From Paeniglutamicibacter gangotriensis Lz1y (GTDB taxonomy: Bacteria > Actinomycetota > Actinomycetes > Actinomycetales > Micrococcaceae), in the NCBI RefSeq assembly GCF_000348945.1, contig NZ_AOCK01000007.1, positions 124,001 through 188,000 on the forward strand: DNA of 64,000 nucleotides, written 5' to 3'. The notes below the pieces were generated by a model that saw only the letters and a program-made list of their open reading frames with translations, made no database searches and was not told where the DNA came from. Every line of letters starts with the position of its first letter. The first letter of the stretch is position 1. Positions 36,333 through 44,900 of this stretch are shown piece after piece. A program made the position numbers and the translations under genes.

Positions 36333-36378
36333 CAAGAACAAAGGCCCCGCCGGTGCAACAAGCAACCGGCGAGGCCTT
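36333..36378 (-). terminator. Intrinsic terminator of mnmA
   Basis: On the minus strand a 14-bp stem with one G-U pair (36365-36378 with 36341-36354) is followed by a T-rich tract (TTTGTTCTT). It stands 20 bases after the mnmA stop. Confidence 0.8.
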
Positions 36379-36397
36379 CAACAAACGTGGTTCAGCC

Positions 36398-37534
36398 TTA
36401 GGACACCAGGGACGGGTCCCATGCGGTGGAGCGGGCCGAGTCGATGGTGGCCTGGCCCAGCACGCGGGTGCCCTGGTAGATCACCATGGTCTGGCCCGGC
36501 GCAACACCGCGCATCGGCTCGATGAGCGTGGCGACCAGGACGGCCGACCCGTCCTCCTGGGTTTCAACGCGGGCACGGGCATCGACCGGGTCCCCGTGCG
36601 CACGCACCTGGACCATGCAGTCGAATTCGATGCCGGCCGCCGCGTCGGCGATCGGCAACCCCGCCCAGGAAATCCTGATGCCGCGCAGCTCGTCGACCGC
36701 CAGCAGTGCCTCAGGCCCGACGATGACCTTGTTTTCCTTCGGACGAATCTCCAGCACAAAGCGCGGCTTGCCGTCGGCCGCCGGGGTGCCAAGCTTCAGG
36801 CCCTTGCGCTGCCCGACGGTGAAGGCGTGGGCGCCCTCGTGCTCGCCCAGCGGGGCGCCTGTCGCATCAACGATCTCGCCCTTGGTCATATCGATGCGTT
36901 CGGCCAGCCAGCCGCGGGTGTCACCGTCGGGGATGAAGCAGATGTCGTGGCTGTCGGGCTTGCTGGCCACCGAGAGCCCGCGGGCCTCGGCCTCGGCACG
37001 CACCTCGGCCTTCGAGGGGGTCTCGGCCAGCGGGAAGATGCAGTGCTCGAGCTGTTCGCCGGTCAGCACGCCCAGCACGTAGGACTGGTCCTTGGCCCAG
37101 TCAGCGGCGCGGTGCAGCTCGGGGTTGCCCTCGGTGTCGCGGATGACCTTGGCGTAGTGACCGGTGCAGACCGCGTCGAAGCCCAGCGCGAGGGCCTTTT
37201 CCAGCAGCGCGGCAAACTTGATGCGCTCGTTGCAGCGCATGCAGGGGTTGGGGGTGCGCCCGGCCTCGTACTCGGCGATGAAGTCGTCGACCACATCTTC
37301 CTTGAAGCGCTCGGAGAAGTCCCACACGTAGTAGGGGATGCCGAGCTTGTCGCAGGCGCGCCAGGCGTCGTTGGAGTCCTCCACGGTGCAGCAGCCGCGG
37401 GACCCGGTGCGCAGGGTGCCGGGCATCCGGCTCAGCGCCAGGTGCACCCCGACGACCTCGTGGCCTGCTTCCACGGCGCGTGCCGCCGCGACCGCGGAGT
37501 CGACCCCGCCGCTCATTGCTGCCAAAACCTTCAT
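36398..37534 (-). CDS. mnmA: tRNA-specific 2-thiouridylase MnmA
   Basis: The 378-residue enzyme makes 2-thiouridine at the wobble position of Lys, Glu and Gln tRNAs. The PP-loop [10 protein letters not shown] is at residues 8-17. The catalytic cysteines are C98 (TPNPCMRCN) and C199 ([12 protein letters not shown]). FTVGQRKGL and the C-terminal barrel follow. Its ATG overlaps the stop of the upstream cysteine desulfurase by ATGA, so sulfur donor and user are co-translated. The very long open frame continuing antisense-like into the iscS region is an artefact. Confidence 0.97.
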   Translation of the reverse strand: MKVLAAMSGGVDSAVAAARAVEAGHEVVGVHLALSRMPGTLRTGSRGCCTVEDSNDAWRACDKLGIPYYVWDFSERFKEDVVDDFIAEYEAGRTPNPCMRCNERIKFAALLEKALALGFDAVCTGHYAKVIRDTEGNPELHRAADWAKDQSYVLGVLTGEQLEHCIFPLAETPSKAEVRAEAEARGLSVASKPDSHDICFIPDGDTRGWLAERIDMTKGEIVDATGAPLGEHEGAHAFTVGQRKGLKLGTPAADGKPRFVLEIRPKENKVIVGPEALLAVDELRGIRISWAGLPIADAAAGIEFDCMVQVRAHGDPVDARARVETQEDGSAVLVATLIEPMRGVAPGQTMVIYQGTRVLGQATIDSARSTAWDPSLVS

Positions 37535-38766
37535 CGTGAAAACCCTGTCCCTGCCGTTTGAATGCTGCTGACTTGTGCGGCCATACCGGCCTTTTTGGCC
37601 CGCGCGTAGGCCTCGGGCAATGCTGCCACGAGTTTTTCTACGTCCTCGGGGCCGGTGCTGTGTCCCAGCGTGAAGCGTTGGGCTCCGCGCGCGGTTTCCT
37701 CGTCCCGGCCCATGGCCAGCAATACGTGGGAGGGCCGCGGGACCCCGGCGGTGCAGGCCGAACCCGTGGAGGAATGCACCCCGAGCATGTCCAGCACAAA
37801 GAGCAAGGAATCGCCCTCGCAGCCCGGGAAGGTGAAGTGTGCGTTGCCCGGCAGCCGGGTCCCTGTGTGCTGCGCATCGGCGGTGCCGTTGAAGACAGCT
37901 TCGGGGATCTGTTGGCGCACCCCGGCGATCAGGGTGTCGCGCAGCGTGGCCAGCCGCTGCGACTCGGCGGCCAGGTTGGCCGTGGCCTCGGTGGCAGCGG
38001 CGGCGAATCCCGCGGCGGAGGCGGCGTTCAGCGTGCCGGAGCGCAGCGCGCGTTCGTGCCCGCCGCCGTGTTGCACCGGGGTCAGCACGATGTCGCGGCG
38101 TACCAGCAGGGCGCCGATGCCCACCGGACCGCCGATTTTGTGCCCGGAGATGGCCATGGTGGCCAGGCCGGAGTCGGCGAAGGAGATCGGCAGAGCGGTG
38201 AAGGCCTGGACCGCGTCGGCGTGCACCGGGATGCCATGTTCTTCGGCGAGCGCAACAATCTGCGCGATCGGCTGGACGCTGCCAACCTCGTTGTTGGCCC
38301 ACATGCAGGTCAGTAGCGCGATGGAGCCGGGATCGGCGGTGATTTCCGCTTCGAGCACCTCTTGGTCGATGACCCCATCGGAGTCGACCGGCAGCCAGGT
38401 AATCTGCGCCCCTTCGTGGGCCTCGAGCCATGCTGCGGTATCGAGCACCGCGTGGTGTTCGATGACCGGAACCAGGATGCGGGTGCGGCGCGCGTCGGCG
38501 CCGTTGCGGTTCCAGTACAGGCCCTTGAGCGCCAGGTTGTCGGACTCGGTGCCGCCGGAGGTGAAGATGACCTCCGAGGCATGCGCGCCGGCGGCCGCGG
38601 CCAGGCGTTCGCGGGACTCCTCCATGACGCGGTGGGCGCGGCGTCCGGCCCCGTGCAGCGAGGACGGGTTGCCGGTTTGGGCCAGCTCATGGGTCATGGC
38701 GGCCAGTGCGGTCGACGACATGGGTGTGGTCGCCGCGTGATCGAGGTATATGGGCGTCATGGGCAC
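37531..38766 (-). CDS. iscS: Cysteine desulfurase, IscS/NifS type
   Basis: The 411-residue PLP enzyme takes sulfur from cysteine. It begins [11 protein letters not shown]. The PLP lysine is K210 in [11 protein letters not shown] and the catalytic cysteine is C338 in [10 protein letters not shown]. The partner gene is mnmA, overlapped by four bases, and no Fe-S scaffold gene is nearby, so tRNA thiolation is the likely main role. The start is either GTG 38766 or ATG 38760, with no strong ribosome site to decide. The gene begins 46 bases after the upstream conserved hypothetical gene. Confidence 0.95.
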   Translation of the reverse strand: MPMTPIYLDHAATTPMSSTALAAMTHELAQTGNPSSLHGAGRRAHRVMEESRERLAAAAGAHASEVIFTSGGTESDNLALKGLYWNRNGADARRTRILVPVIEHHAVLDTAAWLEAHEGAQITWLPVDSDGVIDQEVLEAEITADPGSIALLTCMWANNEVGSVQPIAQIVALAEEHGIPVHADAVQAFTALPISFADSGLATMAISGHKIGGPVGIGALLVRRDIVLTPVQHGGGHERALRSGTLNAASAAGFAAAATEATANLAAESQRLATLRDTLIAGVRQQIPEAVFNGTADAQHTGTRLPGNAHFTFPGCEGDSLLFVLDMLGVHSSTGSACTAGVPRPSHVLLAMGRDEETARGAQRFTLGHSTGPEDVEKLVAALPEAYARAKKAGMAAQVSSIQTAGTGFSR

Positions 38767-38812
38767 CGAACAATTCTAGCCCTGTTGCACTGCTTCGGGG
38801 CGGAGTGATTCC

Positions 38813-39754
38813 TCACAGCTGCCCGAAGGGGTCCCGGTTTCGTTCCGCTGCCCCGGGTGCGAAGAACTCGGCGGAGAGCTCTTCGGGGTCAAAGGCCGTG
38901 GTATCGGGCTCGGGAAGTTCGTTCAGGGTGTCTCCGGCGGCGTCGAGCCGCGAATCCTCGTGCACTTCGAAGGCTTCAAGGCCCTCGGCTGCCAGCAGGG
39001 CGTTGATCAGCTCGCGGCTTCCGCCGACGATGGTGGAGTCCTCGTAGAGTTCGGTGCTCATCATCCAGGCGCGGTCCTCGGGCCAGGCCAGGGACGGGGA
39101 CTGGCGCTGTTCGCCCAGCGAGGTGCGCGCCCACAGCGGGCTGGCCAGGTCCTCTCCGTCCCCCGTGAAGAGGTAGAAGGAGCGGTAGCCCGATCCGATC
39201 TGCAGGGTCGGGCCGGTGCGTACGTCTTCGGAGAAGGCCGGGGCCTTGGCGCGGGCCGCATGCTCGACGGCCCGAGCCGCGTTCTCTTCGGCACTCAGCG
39301 CAGGGTCTTCGGTGATCACCACTTCGACCTGGTCCCCGCCGTGAATGAAGGCCAGCCCGTTCCACAGGGCCAGATGGATCATCTGGGGGGTGCCGGTGTG
39401 TGCGCTCAGCAGCGGGGCCATCGCCCGCAGCTCTTTCGCTCCGAGTCCGTCCCAGCCCGGCGCTTCGCCTTCCCAGGAGTCCTCGGCCAGCGGCACCCCG
39501 TCCTCGCCGATCCCCGAGAGTGCGGCAAATTGGGCCAGCGCATGCATGGTGGCACCCCGGCGTGCGGCGATCTTGGTCCAGCTCACGGGCTGACCGTCCT
39601 GGTCCATGGCCGGGTGGAAGATCCTGATGTAGGCGCCATAGCCGCGCGGCACCTGCCCCGCGACGAGGTTGGCGGTGTCGGCGTCCCCGCCCTGGTCCTG
39701 CAGTGCCTGCACAATCCATGCACCGGCGACCGGGTCAACGAAATTCAAAGTCAT
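38813..39754 (-). CDS. Conserved hypothetical protein
   Basis: The 313-residue soluble protein is not one I can assign to a named domain. It has a conserved-looking N-terminal part (VPRGYGAYIRIFHPAMDQDGQPVSWTKIA), a Trp/His-containing middle (HLALWNGLAFIHGGDQVEVV), and a stretch GPTLQIGSGYRSFYLFTGD followed by WPEDRAWMMSTELYEDSTIVGG, which recalls proteins that bind through a mixed alpha/beta fold. The C-terminus is acidic and ends DPFGQL. There is no signal peptide. It probably shares a transcript with iscS and mnmA because only 46 bases separate it from iscS. Confidence 0.75.
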   Translation of the reverse strand: MTLNFVDPVAGAWIVQALQDQGGDADTANLVAGQVPRGYGAYIRIFHPAMDQDGQPVSWTKIAARRGATMHALAQFAALSGIGEDGVPLAEDSWEGEAPGWDGLGAKELRAMAPLLSAHTGTPQMIHLALWNGLAFIHGGDQVEVVITEDPALSAEENAARAVEHAARAKAPAFSEDVRTGPTLQIGSGYRSFYLFTGDGEDLASPLWARTSLGEQRQSPSLAWPEDRAWMMSTELYEDSTIVGGSRELINALLAAEGLEAFEVHEDSRLDAAGDTLNELPEPDTTAFDPEELSAEFFAPGAAERNRDPFGQL

Positions 39755-39876
39755 CCATCCAGCGTACCGAGCTTTACTGCGGCGCCCTCACTCGGGGGGA
39801 ACAAGATCGGGTCCGGGCCACCAAATCCTTCTAAAACTGGTAAGAATGATCTAACAGATCTTCACGAGGAGCCCGC

Positions 39877-40854
39877 ATGAGCATGTACCTGCCAGATCTC
39901 CGCCACCCGGTGCACCATTTTGCGCACCGCAGCATCGACTTCAGCCAACGCATCGCGTTGATGGCCATCATCAACCGCACCCCCGACAGCTTCTACGACT
40001 CCGGGGCCACCTTTGCCCTGGGCTCGGCCGTGGATGCGGCGCTGGACGCGGTAGATGCCGGAGCGGACTGGATCGACATCGGCGGGGTGCCCTTCTCCCC
40101 CGGGCCGGCCTTGTCCTGGCAGGAGGAAGCCCAACGCATCGTCCCGGTGATCGAGGCGGTCCGGGCCACCAGCGACGTGATCATTTCCGCCGATACCTTC
40201 GATCCGCAGGTAGCCGCGGCGGCGATTGCCGCAGGAGCCGATGTCATCAACGACACCACCGGGATCAGCAACCCGGAACTCGCAGCGGTGGTCGCGAGCA
40301 CCGGGGTCCACCTGGTGCTCACCCATTCACTGGCAGCACCGCGGACCATCTACCCTCGCCCGCATTACCACCAGGTCGTCACCGAGGTGGCCGCCTACCT
40401 GCGCGGCAGGGTCGACTACGCCATCTCCCTGGGCATCGCCGAGGACAAGCTCATCGTGGATCCCGGCCACGACCTGAACAAGAACACCCTGCACACCTTG
40501 GAGATCACCGCCGGGTTCCAGGCCATTGCGGCACTGGGCTACCCCAGCCTCGCGGCGGTCTCCAACAAGGACTTCATCGGTGAGACCCTCGATGCGCCCA
40601 AGACCGAGCGCACGGCCGGATCCATGGCCGCCGCGGCAATGTGCATCATGAACGGCGCTCGGATCATCCGCATGCACAATGTCGAAGAGTCGGTCGCGAC
40701 GATCCGGATGCTGGAGGCGGCGATGGGCTGGCGCGAGCCGGCCTACCTGGCGCACAACATGGGCGAGGTCAATGCCCCGGCGCATCCCCATCTACCCGAC
40801 CCCGCACACGGGATCACCACGGGCCTCCCGCTGGCCAGCAGGGAAGATGCCTGA
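39877..40854 (+). CDS. folP2: Dihydropteroate synthase-like protein, FolP2 type
   Basis: The 325-residue protein has a TIM-barrel pterin-binding fold with AIINRTPDSFYDSG, ISADTFDPQVA, INDTTG and a late AVSNKDFIGETL. In true dihydropteroate synthase the last motif is SRKxFLG; here the Arg is Asn. These differences match FolP2 of mycobacteria, which lacks measured synthase activity. The ATG at 39877 has GAGGAG upstream. Its stop overlaps the start of the RibD-like reductase gene (TGATG), implying a shared pathway. No other folate gene is present in the window. Confidence 0.88.
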   Translation: MSMYLPDLRHPVHHFAHRSIDFSQRIALMAIINRTPDSFYDSGATFALGSAVDAALDAVDAGADWIDIGGVPFSPGPALSWQEEAQRIVPVIEAVRATSDVIISADTFDPQVAAAAIAAGADVINDTTGISNPELAAVVASTGVHLVLTHSLAAPRTIYPRPHYHQVVTEVAAYLRGRVDYAISLGIAEDKLIVDPGHDLNKNTLHTLEITAGFQAIAALGYPSLAAVSNKDFIGETLDAPKTERTAGSMAAAAMCIMNGARIIRMHNVEESVATIRMLEAAMGWREPAYLAHNMGEVNAPAHPHLPDPAHGITTGLPLASREDA

Positions 40855-41636
40855 TGCGCCGGTTGCTGCCCTCCGCGGCCACCGCCCCCGACGACGCGCT
40901 GCTGCTGGCCTCCTATGCCCCACCGGCGGGAGATGCCCCGTTCACCCGCTTCAACTTCGTCAGTTCGCTCGATGGTGCAGCCACCCTCGGAGGGCTCTCC
41001 GGAGCGTTGGGCACCGCCGCCGACAAACGCGTGTTCATGCTGCTACGCCGCCAGGCCGATGTGATCCTGGTGGGTGCCGGGACCATCCGGGCCGAGGGCT
41101 ATGAGGGGGAACTGCTTGATGAGCCCTCCCGCACCTGGCGGGTGGCCCGGTCTCTGCCCGAACGCCCCGTGCTGGTCGTGGTCTCCGGGCACTTGGACCT
41201 GGATCCTCACAGCGAGCTGTTCACCCAGAACCCTGGCCAGATCATGGTGCTGACCACGGGCTCCGCTGCCGGTGCCAAGATCGCGCAATTTGAATCAATC
41301 GCCGAGGTCGTTTCCACCGGCACACCGGGACCGGGGATCGATCCCCGGTGGATCATCAAGACGCTGGCCGCCCGCGGGCACCGGGTCCTGCACTCGGAGG
41401 GCGGACCCACGCTCTTCGCCGATTTCCAGCGGGCCGATGCCGTCGACAGCCTGTGCGTGACCTATACCCCGTTGCTGGCCGGCGGGGATTCGCCGCGCAT
41501 CGCCCACGGGACCGGGCACAACGACTCCCGCCCGATGTCTCTACACACCCTGTTCGAAGAAGATGCCGCCCTGCTGGCCGAATACCGACGTGCGCGGCAG
41601 AACGCTCCCGCGGACCCGCAGGGCCAAGCCGACTAG
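40854..41636 (+). CDS. RibD C-terminal-type pyrimidine/pterin reductase
   Basis: The 260-residue protein matches the RibD C-terminal (dihydrofolate-reductase-like) fold: FTRFNFVSSLDGAATLGG at the N-terminus, LLRRQADVILVGAGTIRAEGY, and HRVLHSEGGPTLFADF near the C-terminus, where the nucleotide binds. Substrate is likely a reduced pteridine or a pyrimidine. The ATG overlaps the folP2-like stop by one base and AGGGAAG lies just before it, so translation is coupled. No riboflavin operon is adjacent, so a dedicated step linked to the FolP2-like protein is possible (inference). Confidence 0.85.
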   Translation: MRRLLPSAATAPDDALLLASYAPPAGDAPFTRFNFVSSLDGAATLGGLSGALGTAADKRVFMLLRRQADVILVGAGTIRAEGYEGELLDEPSRTWRVARSLPERPVLVVVSGHLDLDPHSELFTQNPGQIMVLTTGSAAGAKIAQFESIAEVVSTGTPGPGIDPRWIIKTLAARGHRVLHSEGGPTLFADFQRADAVDSLCVTYTPLLAGGDSPRIAHGTGHNDSRPMSLHTLFEEDAALLAEYRRARQNAPADPQGQAD

Positions 41637-41823
41637 ACCGGCCTTGACCGAGGGCCCCTGCCCCAAGACTGTCACGAGGTGTGCGCCGCGGAACTCGCGA
41701 TGATTTCTCGTGTTCCCGGCATTCTCCCGGCCAGCAAATTCACTCGGTGGGAGGCCAACCGGTAGGATTCCAAGAGCATCACGCACCTCCGACTCCGTCC
41801 ATACTTGTGAAAGGCTCCCGCCC

Positions 41824-42762
41824 GTGGCCCAGCGTCAAACCCCTTACGACATCCTGGGAATCTCGCACACCGCCAGTGCCACGGAGGTCAAGTCCGCATA
41901 CCGCAAGGCAGCCCGACTCACACACCCGGACCATGGCGGCAACGCCGAGGACTTTGCCCGCGCCACCCTGGCCTACGAGACGCTCATCGATTCCGAGGCG
42001 CGGACCCGTTACGACCGCAGCTATGGCACCAAGTCCAGCCACCTGCGCGGCGGTGCCCCGGCCCCCGAGACCCACGACCCCGCCTATTCCGGCGCCCCTG
42101 GAAACGGTTCCATGCGTTTTGGCACCGGCGGGTCATCTCCTTCGGCCACCTCGGCCACCAGTTATCTGCCCCCGCTGGATCAGTTAGGCGCCGCGGATCG
42201 GGCCACTTCGCTCCGCAAGGTCCACGGCACCCCGCGCAAGCGCGGCATCTTCGGTGCCCAGGCGCGTCTGGCCCGCGAGAACCGCACGGTGGCCCTGCTG
42301 GAAAAACAGCTGCTCTCGGTGCTGCCGTCGGCACGACTGGTCAACGGGCTCCACGCCCCGGCCGGCGGATACATCGACCACGCCCTGCTCGGCGGGTACC
42401 GGCTGGCGCTGGTGCACTCGATGATGTTGCCCAAGGGCGTCTACCGCTGGGACGGGGCACACCTGCTGCGCGACGGCAAACACATTGCCCCGCCGCAGCT
42501 GTCCCCGGTGGTGCACCAGATGCAGCGCCTCTTCCCGGAACTGAACGTCACCGGGTGGACCGTGATTCTCTCGCCCGACGGAAATCTGCACGAACCTGTC
42601 ATCGACTACGCCCGCGGCGGGGAGCCGGGGCCGATGAATGTGCTCAACGTCGTCAACGCGGTGAAGCTGGTGCGGGAACTGAAGATGTTCCTGGGCACCG
42701 GCCCCGCACCACATGTGGTGGATCGCACCATTCTGGCCCGACTGCTGGGCGGAATGCACTAG
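41824..42762 (+). CDS. J-domain protein with nuclease-related-like C-terminal region
   Basis: The 312-residue protein has a J-domain at residues 6-68, with the HPD tripeptide at 34-36 (THPDHGG), needed to stimulate Hsp70. There is no Gly/Phe region or zinc centre, so it is not a general DnaJ. A linker of about 60 residues leads to a C-terminal region (about 160-312). There, LPSARLVNGLHAPAGGYIDHALLGGYRLALVHSMML and the following YRWDG recall the NERD (nuclease-related) pattern. This domain match is weak and is my inference. Start is GTG 41824 with GAAAGG upstream; the longer frame is not conserved. Confidence 0.78.
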   Translation: MAQRQTPYDILGISHTASATEVKSAYRKAARLTHPDHGGNAEDFARATLAYETLIDSEARTRYDRSYGTKSSHLRGGAPAPETHDPAYSGAPGNGSMRFGTGGSSPSATSATSYLPPLDQLGAADRATSLRKVHGTPRKRGIFGAQARLARENRTVALLEKQLLSVLPSARLVNGLHAPAGGYIDHALLGGYRLALVHSMMLPKGVYRWDGAHLLRDGKHIAPPQLSPVVHQMQRLFPELNVTGWTVILSPDGNLHEPVIDYARGGEPGPMNVLNVVNAVKLVRELKMFLGTGPAPHVVDRTILARLLGGMH

Positions 42763-42857
42763 CCACGCACCCCCGCGGGGCGCTGCGGTGCCTCTGCGGC
42801 CACGCCACGGGAGGGCTTAATGCCCGGCTCCACCGGCGCGGGCGTAAACTGGTCTCC

Positions 42858-43325
42858 GTGTTCCGAATCCTTTTTTACACTCCTGAAATTCCCGGCAATA
42901 CCGGCAACGCCATCCGTTTGGCCGCGGTGACCGGTGCGCAGCTGCATCTGGTCGAGCCTTTGGGCTTCGACTTCGAAGACGCCAAACTGCGCCGCGCCGG
43001 TCTGGACTACCACGACCTGGCCGTGGTCACCGTGCACCCTAACCTCGAAGCGGCATGGGCGGCTCTGGCCCCCTCCCGCGTCTTCGCCTTCACCTCCGAA
43101 GGAGAAACCCTGCACACCGAGGTGGCTTACGAGCCCGGCGATGTGCTGCTCTTCGGCCCCGAATCCGTGGGCCTGCCCGACGAGGTGAAGCAGGATGAGC
43201 ACGTCACGGCGCTGGTGCGACTGCCGATGCTCGAGGCCCGCCGGTCGCTGAACCTGGCCAACGCCGCCTCCATTGCGGTGTACGAGGCCTGGCGGCAACA
43301 TTCCTTCGCCAGCACCCCGGCTTAA
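42858..43325 (+). CDS. trmL: tRNA (cytidine/uridine-34 2'-O) methyltransferase TrmL
   Basis: The 155-residue SPOUT methyltransferase methylates the wobble ribose of Leu tRNAs. It begins FRILFYTPEIPGNTGNAIRLAA, the typical TrmL N-terminus. The deep-knot region is visible as LLFGPESVGLPDEV and RLPMLEARRSLNLANAASIAVYEAWRQ. The start is GTG 42858; upstream codons in the same frame come from the shadow of the preceding gene. The ribosome site is weak. It stands alone between the J-domain gene and the RskA-like gene. Confidence 0.93.
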   Translation: MFRILFYTPEIPGNTGNAIRLAAVTGAQLHLVEPLGFDFEDAKLRRAGLDYHDLAVVTVHPNLEAAWAALAPSRVFAFTSEGETLHTEVAYEPGDVLLFGPESVGLPDEVKQDEHVTALVRLPMLEARRSLNLANAASIAVYEAWRQHSFASTPA

Positions 43326-43452
43326 CCCACACCGTCAACCCACCACGCAGCCGCCACTTCGAGGCGCACACACAAAACACCTAGGCTTCTGCCCTAGGAT
43401 TACACGTGGCATTTATCAGCCACCGAAATCTCTTCACTAAGGATGGCAACTC

Positions 43453-44001
43453 ATGACCGGCACCGATCCTGCACACCGCGGCGATGAGAACGACGAGGAC
43501 CTCGGCATGGATCTCGTCGATGCGGTGTCCACCGAAGCAGAGGTCCCTGCGCGTCGCCCGCTGAAAAAATGGATGTTCCTGGTCGCCGCCCTGGCGGTAG
43601 TGGCCATCGGTTTGATCGCCGGACTCGTGAACCTGATCCCCACCGACTACGCCGCCAAGGTCGACCGCGCCTCGGACCAGGTGGTGGTGGAGGCGAAGGT
43701 GGAAGGCGGCGGACATGCGGTGCTGACCACCTCGGAGAAGGCCGACGCCGGCAAGATCGAACTGACCAGCCTGCCGACCATCGATCCCACCGAAACCTAC
43801 GCGGTGTGGCTGATCGAGGCCTCCACCGACCGGCCCACCCTGCTGGCCAACGTCACCCCCGACGAGAAGCCCATCGTTGAAGGATTCAGCGGTGTGAAGT
43901 CACTGGCCTTCGTCATGGTCTCGGTGGAACCCGGCGATGGCAGCTCCACCGGCCCCAGCGACGAGCCGTTGGCCGTACTGGAACTTCCCGAAGCGAAGTA
44001 G
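43453..44001 (+). CDS. RskA-like (anti-sigma-K C-terminal domain) membrane protein
   Basis: The 182-residue protein has a cytosolic acidic N-tail (about 1-38), one membrane helix (WMFLVAALAVVAIGLIAGLVNLI, about 40-62) and an extracytoplasmic domain resembling the anti-sigma-K factor RskA C-terminal domain (about 85-180, YAVWLIEAS and VEPGDGSSTGP). The N-tail lacks the HxxxCxxC zinc motif and is too short to hold a normal anti-sigma domain. No sigma-factor gene is adjacent, so an anti-sigma role is doubtful. AAGGA lies nine bases before the ATG. It ends at a strong stem-loop. Confidence 0.8.
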   Translation: MTGTDPAHRGDENDEDLGMDLVDAVSTEAEVPARRPLKKWMFLVAALAVVAIGLIAGLVNLIPTDYAAKVDRASDQVVVEAKVEGGGHAVLTTSEKADAGKIELTSLPTIDPTETYAVWLIEASTDRPTLLANVTPDEKPIVEGFSGVKSLAFVMVSVEPGDGSSTGPSDEPLAVLELPEAK

Positions 44002-44026
44002 CACCGAGCGCCCTAGCGCACAGCAA

Positions 44027-44075
44027 ACTGTGGGCAGCTTCCCGAGATCCATCGAGGAAGCTGCCCACAGTCGTT
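44027..44075. terminator. Stem-loop terminator between convergent genes
   Basis: A perfect 16-bp stem (44027-44042 with 44056-44071) with a 13-base loop, followed by GTCGTTTA, lies between the RskA-like gene and the convergent PIG-L gene. The T-run is short. Confidence 0.75.
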
Positions 44076-44138
44076 TAAGCCACACCGCCGTTGAGCCACA
44101 AACCTCGTGGCCTGTCGGAGCCCGCCGGTGCCCGCCGG

Positions 44139-44894
44139 TCAGAAGCCGGCGATGGTGTCCGCGGCGTTGACGGCCACCACGTGGAAGGCTTCGGCCAGCG
44201 CGCCGGGTGCAAACCCGGCCTTGGTCCCCTGCTCCACGGATTGGGCGCGCACATAGGCTTCCATGGCCGGCACATCGGGGTGCTGGCTCAGGTGCTGACG
44301 CAGTGCCGCGAGCTTTAGATCGAACACCTCCGTGATGTCCACCCGGTGGTTCTCACGTTCAGAGGGCGCCCCGTAGAGCCAGAGCCAGGGCAGCTTGTAC
44401 GCCGCCAGGCCCTCTTCAAGCAGCTCCGGGTAGGAAAACGGGTTCTCCACCGCGGGGTAGATGGCCCGGGTGACGGCCTCGCCGCAGGCCATGTGGTCGG
44501 GGTGCGAACGCTGGATCCGCTCCCAGTTCCGCTCCGGGTGCATGACCAGCACCACGTCGGGACGCAGGCCGCGGATCAGCGCGACCACCTGCTTCATCAC
44601 CCGGTGGTTGGGCTCCAGGAAGCCGTCGGCCTCCCCCAGGAAATGCACGGTGTCCACGCCCACCAGGGCCGCTGCGGCACGCTGCTCGGCGTGCCGCATC
44701 GCGATGATTTCTTCGGTGCTGCGCGCGTCGAAGCCGCCGGCGTCCCCGTCGGTCATGATGCAGTACTGAACCTCCACGCCCGCGGCGGTCCAGGTGGCCA
44801 CGGTGCCCGAGGCGCCGAAGTCCAGGTCGTCGGGGTGCGCGCCGAAGCACAAGACGCGCTGCACGCGATGGATCGCGGGGTCGAAGATGCTCAT
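44139..44894 (-). CDS. PIG-L/LmbE-family N-deacetylase
   Basis: The 251-residue protein carries the zinc site of PIG-L deacetylases: GAHPDDLDFGASGT (His20, Asp23) and SHPDH later. The catalytic Asp is in the HPDD motif. Relatives deacetylate GlcNAc-type substrates, including MshB/Mca in mycothiol metabolism. This protein looks closer to the BshB/other LmbE group than to Mca, so substrate is unclear. Its ATG lies 6 bases downstream of the etfA stop, so it is probably the last gene of the etfB-etfA operon. Confidence 0.88.
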   Translation of the reverse strand: MSIFDPAIHRVQRVLCFGAHPDDLDFGASGTVATWTAAGVEVQYCIMTDGDAGGFDARSTEEIIAMRHAEQRAAAALVGVDTVHFLGEADGFLEPNHRVMKQVVALIRGLRPDVVLVMHPERNWERIQRSHPDHMACGEAVTRAIYPAVENPFSYPELLEEGLAAYKLPWLWLYGAPSERENHRVDITEVFDLKLAALRQHLSQHPDVPAMEAYVRAQSVEQGTKAGFAPGALAEAFHVVAVNAADTIAGF

Positions 44895-44900
44895 GCCCGC

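Noticed and set aside
37535-38431. N-terminal extension of mnmA giving a 677-residue protein
   Set aside because: The extension is Arg/His-rich out-of-frame reading of iscS; MnmA proper starts at [10 protein letters not shown].
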